From Acinetobacter brisouii (GTDB taxonomy: Bacteria > Pseudomonadota > Gammaproteobacteria > Pseudomonadales > Moraxellaceae), in the NCBI RefSeq assembly GCF_008993995.1, contig NZ_BKNN01000002.1:58171-122170 (forward strand): a stretch of 64,000 bases of DNA, in the 5' to 3' direction. Of the stretch, positions 48,587-57,711 are shown in pieces. A program made the translations under genes and the position numbers. The notes beneath the pieces were generated by a model, which saw only the letters and a program-made list of their open reading frames with translations, did not search any database and was not told where the DNA came from. Position 1 is the first letter of the stretch. Every line of letters begins with the position of its first letter.

Positions 48587-49027
48587 ATGAAAAAATTTGC
48601 AATGATCTTAATGAGTGCCACTTTGGCAACGTCAGCATTGACTGGTGTAGCACATGCAGGAAACTCAACCAATGTAGCGCTCACCAGTGCGCTTGGTAGT
48701 GTTGTCGGCACATCAGTCGGTCGTCATATTGGTGGTAACAGTGGCGCACTTGTTGGCTCTGCGATTGGTGGTGGTGCTGGTGCTGCTGTTTCAAGTAACC
48801 GACATAACCGTACCTCTGCCGCAATTGGTGGCGCAGTCGGTGGTGCAGCAGGCTATTCTGTCGGTAAAAATGTCGGTGGCTCTCGTGGTGGACTGGTTGG
48901 CGCAGGCTTAGGTGCGGCAGGTGGTTCTGTACTCGGTAATAAAATTGCCAACGATAAACGTGCTGACCGTAACTACTACTCTAGCAAGCAGCGCCATCAT
49001 AAACATCGCCACCATTACTACCGCTAA
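48587..49027 (+). CDS. Glycine-zipper envelope protein
   Basis: This 146-residue secreted or membrane-inserted protein has a signal peptide ending near VAHAG, followed by four to five Gly-rich repeats (SALGSVVGTSVGRHIGG, GALVGSAIGGGAGAAV, AAIGGAVGGAAGYSVG, GGLVGAGLGAAGGSVLG) that are classic glycine zippers for packing in membranes. The tail is very rich in His, Arg, Lys and Tyr and might bind metals or nucleic acid. ATG 48587 follows GGAG; a longer frame from 48536 would bury the signal peptide and is rejected. Confidence 0.85.
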   Translation: MKKFAMILMSATLATSALTGVAHAGNSTNVALTSALGSVVGTSVGRHIGGNSGALVGSAIGGGAGAAVSSNRHNRTSAAIGGAVGGAAGYSVGKNVGGSRGGLVGAGLGAAGGSVLGNKIANDKRADRNYYSSKQRHHKHRHHYYR

Positions 49028-49091
49028 TCCGCTTTCAATCAGGTAAAAATGGAGTATGATTGAATGTTCATTCCAATAACTTCATTTTACT

Positions 49092-50096
49092 ATGACTAAT
49101 TTCGCCAATACTGCATTTTCTATTTTAGAGCTTGCAGCAGTACGTGAAGGACAAAGCATACAAGCCACGCTACATCACAGCCTGCAACTGGCACAATATG
49201 CTGAGGAGCTAGGCTACTCTCGTATGCTACTGGCTGAGCATCACAATATGAATGGAATTGCGAGTTCTGCAACTTCCGTTCTACTTTCTTATTTACTTTC
49301 AAATACTTCAAATCTTGTTTTGGGCTCAGGCGGTATTATGCTGCCAAACCATTCCCCCCTAGTGGTTGCAGAACAATTTGGTACTCTTGCCACTTTATTT
49401 CCAAATCGAGTAGTGCTAGGTCTAGGGCGTGCTCCCGGTACTGACCCCATGACGATGCGTGCATTACGTCGTGGTAATCAAGGTTCTGAAGATCAATTTC
49501 CTCAAGATGTTTTAGAAATCTTGCAATATTTCAAAAAACCACGTCCCAATCAGCAAATTATTGCCACACCCGGACAAAATACCCATGTTCCTGTTCTGCT
49601 ACTAGGTTCAAGTTTATTTAGCGCGCAATTAGCGGCCCAATTGGGCTTACCTTATGCTTTTGCCTCACACTTTGCACCGCGTTTTTTAGAAGAAGCCATT
49701 AAAATTTATCGAGAAAATTTCCAACCTTCAGAATATCTAGATCAGCCTTACATCTCGATTGGGGTTCCAACTGTGGTTGCAGAAACCGATGAAGAAGCTG
49801 AGTATTTGGCAACAACAGCCTATCAGCGTATTTTGGCTTTACTGCGAGGGCATAGTCTAAAGCTCAAACCGCCTATTTCATCCATGCAGGGTTTATGGTC
49901 TGCTGGCGAAGAGCAAGCTGTTAAAAATTTTTATGGTATTGCCCAAATCGGCTCAATCAATAGTGTACAACAAGGTTTAATTGAGTTAGCTGAACGATAC
50001 CCTATTAATGAATTTATTTTTACCTGTGATATTTATGATGTACAGAAAAACTTAAACAACTTTAAATATTTGATGCAAATCAAACAAAGTGTTTAA
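49092..50096 (+). CDS. Luciferase-like (LLM) flavin oxidoreductase
   Basis: This 334-residue TIM-barrel flavoprotein belongs to the bacterial luciferase-like monooxygenase superfamily, MsnO8-like branch. Features are [40 protein letters not shown]-type strand and [10 protein letters not shown]. The substrate is not known; such enzymes are often annotated from homology only. It is transcribed alone, with the zrlA-like gene 98 bases downstream behind its own Zur-type operator. Confidence 0.88.
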   Translation: MTNFANTAFSILELAAVREGQSIQATLHHSLQLAQYAEELGYSRMLLAEHHNMNGIASSATSVLLSYLLSNTSNLVLGSGGIMLPNHSPLVVAEQFGTLATLFPNRVVLGLGRAPGTDPMTMRALRRGNQGSEDQFPQDVLEILQYFKKPRPNQQIIATPGQNTHVPVLLLGSSLFSAQLAAQLGLPYAFASHFAPRFLEEAIKIYRENFQPSEYLDQPYISIGVPTVVAETDEEAEYLATTAYQRILALLRGHSLKLKPPISSMQGLWSAGEEQAVKNFYGIAQIGSINSVQQGLIELAERYPINEFIFTCDIYDVQKNLNNFKYLMQIKQSV

Positions 50097-50156
50097 TGTG
50101 TATAACAGATTTCTACGTTTTTTTATCTCTAAAGCTACATTGTTTGCACACACCGC

Positions 50157-50171
50157 TGTTATGATATAACA
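50157..50171. promoter_or_regulatory. Zur-box-like palindrome upstream of the zrlA-like gene
   Basis: TGTTATGATATAACA is a perfect 7-1-7 palindrome and differs at one fixed position from the gammaproteobacterial Zur operator TGTTATANTATAACA. It ends 23 bases before the ATG of the lipoprotein gene. Confidence 0.8.
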
Positions 50172-50194
50172 TAAAAAAATATTGAGTTGTTTTT

Positions 50195-50905
50195 ATGCTG
50201 TTAAAGCGGATAGCTGTATTACTCACAATTTCTTATAGTTTGATTGGTTGTAGTCAAGCTCCCCGACAAACACCTACAACCTTTCAACTTCCAATAACAC
50301 CGACTTCCTCAGCGTCATTTCAACATTATGACTATATGCTACCACCAAATTCTTATCAAATCTGGCGACTACAAGGGGATCATCAATATAAAGTACAAGC
50401 CTATAAAAACTTTTTAGCACAACAACACGTTCAATTCGTAGTACCAGATTTTGAAATGTTTCGTTCAGCCCGTGACTGGCAACAATGCAATTATGATGAA
50501 TACGATGTTCCTGATCCATCCGTTTGGCAAAATGCTGTACCCACTTTACGCTTACTCAAACAACTCGTGGATGAAGGGTTAGTTCATGATATTGAAGTCA
50601 CATCAAGCTACTGTTCACCGTATCTCAACCACTGTGCGGGCGGTGCAAAATCCTCAAGCCACTTACGTAATTCAGCGATTGATTTTCGTATTGGTTCGAT
50701 TCAACCAGATGAGCAAGAACAGCTAAAAATTCATACACAAAAACTAAAATTGTGTAAATTTTGGCAGCAACGTGGTCAAGCACTCAATATGGGCTTAGGC
50801 ATCTACAATACAGGGCAAATTCATATTGATACTCAAGGTTATCGGACATGGGGACCTGATCACTCTTGGCGAAGTTCATTATGTGGGGAAATTATTCCCG
50901 ATTAA
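50195..50905 (+). CDS. zrlA: ZrlA-like zinc-regulated lipoprotein peptidase (M15-like)
   Basis: This 236-residue lipoprotein (lipobox LIGC, C19) has a D-Ala-D-Ala carboxypeptidase-type M15 zinc domain. The ligands fit H156 and D163 in SSSHLRNSAIDF and H210 in GQIHIDTQGYRTWG. In Acinetobacter baumannii, ZrlA is a Zur-controlled lipoprotein peptidase that keeps the cell wall intact during zinc starvation. The sequence type, the Zur-like box 23 bases upstream, and the nearby zigA-like gene all support the match. The symbol is given by homology and context, not by alignment. Confidence 0.82.
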   Translation: MLLKRIAVLLTISYSLIGCSQAPRQTPTTFQLPITPTSSASFQHYDYMLPPNSYQIWRLQGDHQYKVQAYKNFLAQQHVQFVVPDFEMFRSARDWQQCNYDEYDVPDPSVWQNAVPTLRLLKQLVDEGLVHDIEVTSSYCSPYLNHCAGGAKSSSHLRNSAIDFRIGSIQPDEQEQLKIHTQKLKLCKFWQQRGQALNMGLGIYNTGQIHIDTQGYRTWGPDHSWRSSLCGEIIPD

Positions 50906-50910
50906 AAAAA

Positions 50911-50930
50911 TATCCGCCAATTGGCGGATA
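50911..50930. terminator. Terminator between the zrlA-like and cytochrome b562-like genes
   Basis: A perfect palindrome (TATCCGCCAA and its complement) between convergent genes. The T-run is strong on the minus strand and weak on the plus strand. Confidence 0.8.
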
Positions 50931-50939
50931 AAATCTCAA

Positions 50940-51320
50940 TTAACGAAATTTTTTATGATTGACATCCCGAATATCTAGCAGTTTTTTACCTTCTTGCTTA
51001 GCCTGTGCTAACTGCCCTGCTTTCACCAAAGCATTGGTTTTATCAATTTCTACAACCAACTGATCAAAGCCTGCTTCATACGCTTTAAGCTGCTGTGGGT
51101 CTTTTTTCACTTTGGTTGGTGCTAGTTTCTTAGAATCCAATGCAGCTGTACGCATCTGATTGAGTGCAGCGCTTGCTTGTTGTGGATTGCTACTTCCATT
51201 AAAATTTTTATAACCAATTGCAAGCGTATGCATATCATCTTCTAAAGTTGCTGCAACACTCCACTGGCTCACAAGTAAGCTTGATACTGCGAGTACACCA
51301 CTTAATACCCTTTTTTTCAT
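50940..51320 (-). CDS. Cytochrome b562-like periplasmic protein
   Basis: This 126-residue protein has a signal peptide (cleavage after about SVAA) and a mature four-helix bundle resembling cytochrome b562. The two haem-ligand positions appear kept: M30 in LEDDMHTL near the N-terminus of the mature chain and H122 in VNHKKFR near the C-terminus. Two of three stacked start codons are possible; the last ATG (51320) has GGGAC at the best distance. It is divergent from the zigA-like gene and shares the intergenic region that holds the Zur-like box. Confidence 0.82.
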   Translation of the reverse strand: MKKRVLSGVLAVSSLLVSQWSVAATLEDDMHTLAIGYKNFNGSSNPQQASAALNQMRTAALDSKKLAPTKVKKDPQQLKAYEAGFDQLVVEIDKTNALVKAGQLAQAKQEGKKLLDIRDVNHKKFR

Positions 51321-51446
51321 CATCACGTCCCTATTGGTTATTGGGTAAGTTGTCTTGACTTGGCAAGCATGCCATACCTTTGAAATAGAAGAGAAGTAGA
51401 AAGTCCATGATCATGTTGAATTTAAGTAAACTGATGTTAAGTACTT

Positions 51447-51480
51447 GCATTAATGTTACATTATAACATAACATTAATGC
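51447..51480. promoter_or_regulatory. Zur-box-like palindrome upstream of the zigA-like gene
   Basis: The core TGTTACATTATAACA (51454-51468) differs by one base from the Zur operator. It sits inside a larger perfect 12-bp inverted repeat (GCATTAATGTTA at 51447-51458, complement at 51469-51480). The core ends 37 bases before the GTPase ATG and also lies in the upstream region of the divergent cytochrome b562-like gene. Confidence 0.78.
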
Positions 51481-51505
51481 ATTCATTGTGTTTAGGACAT
51501 TCGCT

Positions 51506-52309
51506 ATGCTGACCCCAAAAAAACTTCCTGTGACTGTTCTCTCAGGTTTTTTAGGTGCAGGCAAAACCACTTTACTTAATCATATTTTAAATAACCGAGA
51601 AGGCCGTCGAATCGCTGTGATTGTCAATGACATGTCTGAAGTGAATATCGACGCAGCATTGGTCAAGCAAGGAGGAGCCGAACTCTCCCGTACAGATGAA
51701 CAACTGGTCGAGATGAGCAATGGCTGTATTTGCTGTACTTTGCGAGAAGATTTATTAGTTGAAGTAAAACGCTTAGCCTTAGAAAATAAATTTGATCAGA
51801 TTGTGATTGAATCTACAGGTATTTCCGAGCCTTTGCCTGTTGCTGAAACTTTTACTTTTGAAGATGAACACGGCGTTTCTCTCAATCAGTTTGCACAACT
51901 CGATACGATGGTTACAGTCATTGATGCATTTAATTTCCTCAAAGATTATGCATCTATGGATATGCTGTATGAACGTGGAGAATCACTCGGTGAAGAAGAT
52001 GAACGTTGCGTGGTTGATCTTCTGATTGACCAAATTGAATTTTGTGATGTCCTGATTATTAATAAGATAGACTTAATTAATGCCGAAGAACAGCAACAAC
52101 TATTAGCGATTCTGCACCGTCTAAATCCACGCGCAAAAATTCAAATTGCTGAGTTTTCCAAAGTACCCCTAGACAGCATTTTAAATACACACTTGTTTGA
52201 CTTCGAACAAGCTGCGCAGGCACCAGGTTGGTTAAAAGAGTTACGTGGTGAACATACGCCCGAAACTGAAGAATATGGCATTCACAGTTTTGTCTATCGC
52301 GCTCGCTGA
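51506..52309 (+). CDS. zigA: COG0523 zinc GTPase, ZigA-like, missing its C-terminal domain
   Basis: This 267-residue G3E GTPase of the CobW/COG0523 family is a putative zinc metallochaperone induced by zinc limitation. The P-loop GFLGAGKT (residues 14-21), the metal-binding C74-I-C76-C77 and the NKID guanine motif are intact. Family members are usually about 320-400 residues and continue past ...FVYRAR into a CobW C-terminal domain with RPFHP-type sequence; here a TGA follows YRAR at once and the next gene leaves no room for the rest. ATG 51506 follows AGGA. It may be a truncated but still GTP-binding protein. Confidence 0.85.
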   Translation: MLTPKKLPVTVLSGFLGAGKTTLLNHILNNREGRRIAVIVNDMSEVNIDAALVKQGGAELSRTDEQLVEMSNGCICCTLREDLLVEVKRLALENKFDQIVIESTGISEPLPVAETFTFEDEHGVSLNQFAQLDTMVTVIDAFNFLKDYASMDMLYERGESLGEEDERCVVDLLIDQIEFCDVLIINKIDLINAEEQQQLLAILHRLNPRAKIQIAEFSKVPLDSILNTHLFDFEQAAQAPGWLKELRGEHTPETEEYGIHSFVYRAR

Positions 52310-52337
52310 TCCTAGACATTATTTTGGCTAGGATCAG
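52306..52337. terminator. Hairpin at the zigA-like stop codon
   Basis: A 10-bp stem (CTGATCCTAG / CTAGGATCAG) with a 12-base loop. The TGA stop of the truncated GTPase lies inside the left arm. No long U-run follows. Confidence 0.55.
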
Positions 52338-52802
52338 TTAACTAACATCTAAATATAAAGTTTCTTTCACTTCTTCCATGACTACATAGCTGTGTGAAGA
52401 CGCTGAAGCGGGTAATTTTTTCAGTAAATCCCCAAGCAAACGACGGTATGCACTCATCTCTTTCAGGCGAGCTTTCACCAAATAATCAAACTCGCCTGAA
52501 ATGAGATGACATTCCAAAACTTCAGGAATTTGTGCTAGATCATGCGCGACCCGATCGAAGACATCTCCAGATTTTGCCGAAAGCTTAATCTCAAGGAAAA
52601 CCAACAAATTTTTATCTACTAATGCAGGGTTAATACGCGCATAATAACCTGTAATGATCCCGTCTCGCTCCAAGCGTTTCACACGCTCAGAACAGGGCGT
52701 AGTGGATAAGTTTACCCGAGTCGCAAGTTCACTGATGGCAATACGCCCATCTCTTTGCAAAATATCCAAAATGAGGCGATCTGTACGGTCTAATGGTCGC
52801 AT
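52338..52802 (-). CDS. Lrp/AsnC family regulator of dadA (DadR-like)
   Basis: This 154-residue Lrp-type regulator is full length: LDRTDRLILDILQRDGRIAISELATRVNLS, then TPCSERVKRLERDGII and a RAM domain. It is divergent from dadA across a 142-base gap, the same layout as Pseudomonas dadR-dadA, where the regulator activates D-amino-acid catabolism in response to alanine. No alanine racemase (dadX) follows dadA here. Confidence 0.92.
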   Translation of the reverse strand: MRPLDRTDRLILDILQRDGRIAISELATRVNLSTTPCSERVKRLERDGIITGYYARINPALVDKNLLVFLEIKLSAKSGDVFDRVAHDLAQIPEVLECHLISGEFDYLVKARLKEMSAYRRLLGDLLKKLPASASSHSYVVMEEVKETLYLDVS

Positions 52803-52944
52803 AGATTTTTTCCTTCCCTAGAAGTCATTTGTCAGCGAAAACTCATAGAATTCACTATATTTTAGCCTTAAAAATAGTGAAAAAAACTGATTATCTATCT
52901 CTATACTAGCAAAATCAACTAAGGATTTACACAGAGGGTTTGTG

Positions 52945-54198
52945 ATGCATGTCATCATTCTAGGCAGTGGCGTTATTGGGGTAACCAGTGCTTATTATCT
53001 CGCAAAACAAGGGGCTAAAGTGACTGTGCTTGACCGCCAGCCAAACCCTGCTGAAGAAACAAGTTTCGGCAATGCGGGACAGATTTCTCCTGGCTATTCA
53101 ACACCTTGGGCTGCGCCAGGCATTCCATTAAAAGCCATTAAATGGATGTTCCAACGTCATGCACCATTGGCAATTCGTTTAGATGGTTCTTTGTGGCAAC
53201 TCAAATGGATGTCACAAATGCTAGGTAACTGTAATGCTGAGCGCTATGCCATCAACAAAGAACGTATGACCCGTGTTGCTGAATATAGCCGTGACTGTTT
53301 ACGTGATCTTCGTAAAGATACGGGTATTCGCTATGAACACCGTTCAGGCGGCACATTACAACTCTTCCGTAATCAAGCTCAAATCGAAGCAGTACAACGT
53401 GACATTAAAGTGCTTGAAGAGTGTGGCGTACCTCATGAATTGCTTACACCTGATCAATTATCGAGTGTTGAACCTGCTTTAGCAGGTGCTAAAGATCGTT
53501 TGACGGGTGGTCTACGTTTACCAAACGATGAGACTGGCGACTGTTACTTATTTACCAATCGTCTTGCCAAAATTGCAGAAGACATGGGCGTTGAGTTCCG
53601 CTTTAACCAAAATGTTGAATCTTTGCTTTGGGAAGGTGACAAAATTACAGGTGTTAAAGTTGGCAATGAAGTCTTAAAAGCTGATCAATTCGTTTTAGCT
53701 TTTGGTAGCTATAGTCGTGATTTTATTGCACCACTTGGCTTAGATGTTCCAGTTTACCCAGTAAAAGGCTACTCCATTACAGTACCTATTGTGAATGCTG
53801 ACCTTGCTCCGCAATCAACGGTACTAGATGAAACTTATAAGATTGCTGTCACCCGTTTTGACAACCGTATTCGTGTTGGCGGTATGGCTGAGCTTGGTGG
53901 CTTTGATTTACGTCTCAACCCAAATCGTCGTGCAACTTTGGAAATGGTTGTAAATGACTTGTTCCCAGGTGGTGACGTGTCTCAAGCAACTTTCTGGACA
54001 GGCTTACGTCCAATGACGCCAGACAGCACACCGATCATTGGTGCAACAAAATACAAAAACTTATTCATGAACACAGGTCACGGTACACTGGGTTGGACAA
54101 TGTCTTGTGGTTCAGGGAAATTACTCAGCGACATTATTTTTAATAACAAAACAGAAATTAGTACTGAAGGCTTGGCAATTAGCCGTTACGGACATTAA
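52945..54198 (+). CDS. dadA: D-amino acid dehydrogenase small subunit
   Basis: DadA oxidises D-alanine and other D-amino acids to keto acids, passing electrons to the respiratory chain at the membrane. The 417-residue FAD protein opens with the dinucleotide fold [18 protein letters not shown], then [22 protein letters not shown]-type segment, and ends with [14 protein letters not shown] and [19 protein letters not shown] lies six bases before ATG 52945. It is followed directly by a terminator, so it is a single-gene unit controlled by the divergent Lrp protein. Confidence 0.95.
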   Translation: MHVIILGSGVIGVTSAYYLAKQGAKVTVLDRQPNPAEETSFGNAGQISPGYSTPWAAPGIPLKAIKWMFQRHAPLAIRLDGSLWQLKWMSQMLGNCNAERYAINKERMTRVAEYSRDCLRDLRKDTGIRYEHRSGGTLQLFRNQAQIEAVQRDIKVLEECGVPHELLTPDQLSSVEPALAGAKDRLTGGLRLPNDETGDCYLFTNRLAKIAEDMGVEFRFNQNVESLLWEGDKITGVKVGNEVLKADQFVLAFGSYSRDFIAPLGLDVPVYPVKGYSITVPIVNADLAPQSTVLDETYKIAVTRFDNRIRVGGMAELGGFDLRLNPNRRATLEMVVNDLFPGGDVSQATFWTGLRPMTPDSTPIIGATKYKNLFMNTGHGTLGWTMSCGSGKLLSDIIFNNKTEISTEGLAISRYGH

Positions 54199-54227
54199 GT
54201 TTCCTGCTCTCCCACTCTCTCCCAACT

Positions 54228-54257
54228 AAAAGAGCTGACCTCGGTCAGCTCTTTTTT
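54228..54257. terminator. Bidirectional terminator dadA / ppsR
   Basis: A 13-bp stem (AAAAGAGCTGACC and its complement) around a TC centre, with T-runs on both strands. Confidence 0.88.
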
Positions 54258-54270
54258 TATCCAAAACATT

Positions 54271-55107
54271 TTAACCGATACGACGTTTAAGACCTGTCAT
54301 TTGCAAAATACGTGTAGAAATTTCTTCAATCGACATCTCAGAAACATTCAAATACGGAATGCCTTCAGAAATATAAATGCCTTCTACTGCACGCAGTTCC
54401 ATTTGGCATTGGTTAAAGCTGGCATAGCGACTACCTGCTTTACGTTCTGTACGAATCGCCACAAGACGCTCAGCATCAATCATTAAACCAAACAGCTTAC
54501 TTTTATGCTGCTTGAGTACTGCTGGCAAGCGGTTATCATCTAAGTCTTCTTCAGTGAGCGGATAGTTCGCAACACGAATACCAAATTGCAAAGAAAGATA
54601 AATCGACGTTGGGGTTTTTCCTGAGCGCGACACACCAATCAGAATAATATCGGCTTTGTCATAATGACGGGTACGCGCACCATCATCATTGTCTAAAGCA
54701 AAATGTACCGCATCAATACGGGCTTTATAATACTCAGAGTCAGTTACCGCATGGGTCTGACCAATCAAAGTCGTTGGTGGGGTTCCCAACTCTTGTTCAA
54801 GTTTACTAATCAAACCTTCAAATACATCCAGATTGACTGCATTGGCTGTATTAATAATTTCACGCACATTTGGATCGACCAAAGTATCAAACACTAGAGG
54901 TAATTTACCCTCTTCATGCTGGCAATTATTGATCTCTTCAACCACCTTCATGGCTGCTTCTTCTGTCGTGATATACGGGATAATATGAATATCAAAATTG
55001 ACATTCGGAAACTGCGCCAATAGTGAATGCCCCAAGGTTTCCGCAGTAATTGCTGTTCCATCAGAAATGAAAAATACCGTTCTTTTAATTTGTTTGCCTT
55101 CAGGCAT
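54271..55107 (-). CDS. ppsR: PEP synthase regulatory protein (PSRP)
   Basis: PSRP phosphorylates (ADP-dependent) and dephosphorylates PEP synthase, turning gluconeogenesis off and on. The 278-residue protein has VFFISDGTAITAETLGHSLL at the N-terminus and the P-loop GVSRSGKTPTS in the middle, both family marks. ATG 55107 follows AGGAGATTTTTA. It is divergent from ppsA, its target, with 154 bases between, as in other gammaproteobacteria. Confidence 0.95.
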   Translation of the reverse strand: MPEGKQIKRTVFFISDGTAITAETLGHSLLAQFPNVNFDIHIIPYITTEEAAMKVVEEINNCQHEEGKLPLVFDTLVDPNVREIINTANAVNLDVFEGLISKLEQELGTPPTTLIGQTHAVTDSEYYKARIDAVHFALDNDDGARTRHYDKADIILIGVSRSGKTPTSIYLSLQFGIRVANYPLTEEDLDDNRLPAVLKQHKSKLFGLMIDAERLVAIRTERKAGSRYASFNQCQMELRAVEGIYISEGIPYLNVSEMSIEEISTRILQMTGLKRRIG

Positions 55108-55261
55108 TAAAAATCTCCTCAAATGTTTGTCTTCGTGGCGTATATTCTTTATAGTAACCCCATCTTACAGAACTGTCGCTTAGTTAATACCAAAAAACTA
55201 AGTGTTTAGTGTTTTTGACATGATCGAATAAATCACATATTGCAAAAGTGGAGAAACTACT

Positions 55262-57640
55262 TTGGAAGCGCGCGTAATAGGTCTAGAAAAATTAGGGAAA
55301 CATGATGTTGAACTCGTTGGCGGCAAAAACTCATCTTTAGGCGAGATGATCAGCCACCTTTCTAATGCAGGAGTATCTGTTCCAGGTGGTTTTGCAACCA
55401 CAGCCGCTGCTTATCGTGAATTTCTTGAGCAAAGTGGTTTAAATGCAAAAATCCAAGCTGAACTTGAACATTTAAATGTTGATGATGTAAATACCTTAGC
55501 CATCACAGGCGCAAAAATTCGCCAATGGATTGTGGAAACTCCACTCACTAAAGAATTAGAAAAAGAAGTGCGTGAAGCATTTGCAGAACTTTCAAACGGC
55601 AACCCTGATATTGCGGTTGCCGTTCGTTCTTCTGCGACTGCTGAAGACCTTCCAGATGCATCTTTTGCAGGTCAACAGGAAACTTTCCTCAATATCCGTG
55701 GTATTGATAACGTTCTGATCGCAATCAAAGAAGTTTTTGCATCATTATTTAATGACCGTGCAATTGCTTATCGTGTACACCAAGGTTTTGATCATAAATT
55801 GGTTGCACTTTCTGCGGGTATCCAACGTATGGTACGCTCAGAAACGGGTGCAGCGGGTGTAATGTTTACCCTTGACACTGAATCTGGCTTCCGTGATGTT
55901 GTTTTTGTGACAGCATCTTATGGCTTAGGTGAAATGGTGGTACAAGGTGCAGTTAACCCTGACGAATTCTATTTATCTAAACCATTACTAAATGATGGTA
56001 AACATGCTGTTATCCGCCGCAACTTGGGCGCAAAACACCAAAAAATGATTTATGGCGAAGAAGGTGCGGCAGGTAAATCTGTTGTTGTGGTTGATGTTGA
56101 AAAGCAAGACCGTCAACAATTTGCATTAAATGATCATGAATTACATGAACTTGCAAAACAAGCACTCATCATCGAACAACACTACGGTGCACCAATGGAC
56201 ATCGAGTGGGCTAAAGATGGGGATGATGGTTTACTTTACATCGTTCAGGCACGTCCTGAAACCGTAAAAAGCCGTCAAAACGTGGGCACGATGGAACGTT
56301 ACCTGCTTAAACAAAAAGGTACTGTTCTTGCTGAAGGCCGCTCAATTGGTCAACGTATCGGCTCTGGTAAAGTACGCATCGTTTCTTCAATTAAAGAAAT
56401 GGATAAAGTTCAGGATGGTGATGTATTAGTTTCAGACATGACAGACCCTGACTGGGAACCTGTAATGAAACGTGCTGCCGCAATTGTGACTAACCGTGGT
56501 GGTCGTACTTGTCACGCAGCAATTATTGCCCGTGAACTTGGTGTTCCTGCAATCGTTGGTTGTGGCAATGCAACTGAAGTCCTCACTGATGGACAAGATG
56601 TAACTGTTTCTTGTGCTGAAGGTGACACAGGTTTCATCTATGAAGGTGCTTTAGACTTTGAAGTACAGCGTAACTCAATTGAGTCTATGCCAAAACTTCC
56701 GTTTAAAATCATGATGAACGTGGGTAACCCAGACCGCGCATTTGACTTTGCTCAAATTCCAAATGAAGGCATTGGTTTAGCACGTCTTGAATTCATCATT
56801 AACCGTATGATTGGTGTGCATCCAAAAGCATTACTCAACATTGACAGCTTACCACGCGAAACACGTGCAGCAGTCATGACACGTACTGCAGGCTATGCAT
56901 CTCCTGTAGAGTTTTATGTTGAAAAACTGGTTGAAGGTATTTCAACACTTGCTGCCGCATTTGCAACAAAGCCTGTCATCGTGCGTATGTCAGACTTTAA
57001 ATCAAATGAATATGCAAACCTGATCGGCGGTAAACTTTACGAACCTGAAGAAGAAAACCCAATGTTGGGCTTCCGTGGTGCAAGCCGTTACGTTTCAGAA
57101 AACTTCCGCGACTGTTTTGAGCTTGAATGCCGTGCACTGAAAAAGGCACGTGATGAAATGGGTCTGACCAACATTCAAATCATGATTCCATTTGTGCGTA
57201 CCGTTGCTGAAGCAAAGCGTGTTATTGAACTACTTGCACAAAATGGTCTAAAACGTGGTGAAAATGGTCTAAAAGTCATCATGATGTGTGAGTTGCCAAC
57301 TAATGCGCTTTTGGCTGAACAATTCCTTGAACATTTCGATGGTTTCTCTATCGGTTCAAATGACTTAACTCAGTTAACACTTGGTCTTGACCGTGACTCT
57401 GGTATTGTTTCTCATTTATTTGATGAACGTGATGCTGCGGTCAAGGCGCTTCTTTCTATGGCTATTCATGCTTGCCGTAAAGCAGGTAAATATGTAGGTA
57501 TCTGTGGTCAGGGTCCTTCTGATCACCCAGATCTTGCAAAATGGCTCATGGAACAAGGTATCGAATCAGTATCATTAAACCCAGACTCTGTACTTGATAC
57601 ATGGTTCTTCTTGGCTGAAGAAAAAATTAAACAACTTTAA
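55262..57640 (+). CDS. ppsA: Phosphoenolpyruvate synthase
   Basis: PpsA turns pyruvate and ATP into PEP, AMP and phosphate, allowing growth on organic acids. The 792-residue protein has the ATP-grasp domain ([11 protein letters not shown] near the start), the swivelling phospho-histidine domain with [19 protein letters not shown], and the C-terminal PEP/pyruvate domain ending with [14 protein letters not shown]. It starts at TTG 55262 with GGAG 10 bases upstream; no ATG lies near, and the N-terminus fits the family. The divergent ppsR controls the enzyme. Confidence 0.96.
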   Translation: MEARVIGLEKLGKHDVELVGGKNSSLGEMISHLSNAGVSVPGGFATTAAAYREFLEQSGLNAKIQAELEHLNVDDVNTLAITGAKIRQWIVETPLTKELEKEVREAFAELSNGNPDIAVAVRSSATAEDLPDASFAGQQETFLNIRGIDNVLIAIKEVFASLFNDRAIAYRVHQGFDHKLVALSAGIQRMVRSETGAAGVMFTLDTESGFRDVVFVTASYGLGEMVVQGAVNPDEFYLSKPLLNDGKHAVIRRNLGAKHQKMIYGEEGAAGKSVVVVDVEKQDRQQFALNDHELHELAKQALIIEQHYGAPMDIEWAKDGDDGLLYIVQARPETVKSRQNVGTMERYLLKQKGTVLAEGRSIGQRIGSGKVRIVSSIKEMDKVQDGDVLVSDMTDPDWEPVMKRAAAIVTNRGGRTCHAAIIARELGVPAIVGCGNATEVLTDGQDVTVSCAEGDTGFIYEGALDFEVQRNSIESMPKLPFKIMMNVGNPDRAFDFAQIPNEGIGLARLEFIINRMIGVHPKALLNIDSLPRETRAAVMTRTAGYASPVEFYVEKLVEGISTLAAAFATKPVIVRMSDFKSNEYANLIGGKLYEPEEENPMLGFRGASRYVSENFRDCFELECRALKKARDEMGLTNIQIMIPFVRTVAEAKRVIELLAQNGLKRGENGLKVIMMCELPTNALLAEQFLEHFDGFSIGSNDLTQLTLGLDRDSGIVSHLFDERDAAVKALLSMAIHACRKAGKYVGICGQGPSDHPDLAKWLMEQGIESVSLNPDSVLDTWFFLAEEKIKQL

Positions 57641-57658
57641 GTCACTGTGAAAACATGA

Positions 57659-57687
57659 TAAAAAAGACCCTTTCATGGGTCTTTTTT
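57659..57687 (+). terminator. Terminator of ppsA
   Basis: A 10-bp stem (AAAAAGACCC / GGGTCTTTTT) with a TTTCAT loop and T-run, 19 bases past the ppsA stop. Confidence 0.88.
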
Positions 57688-57711
57688 ATTGAATATTGAG
57701 ATAAGAGTGTT

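Noticed and set aside
52310-52340. Frameshift that would restore the ZigA C-terminal domain
   Set aside because: No downstream frame resembles the CobW C-terminal domain, and the opposite-strand Lrp gene begins at once, so the domain is missing rather than frameshifted.
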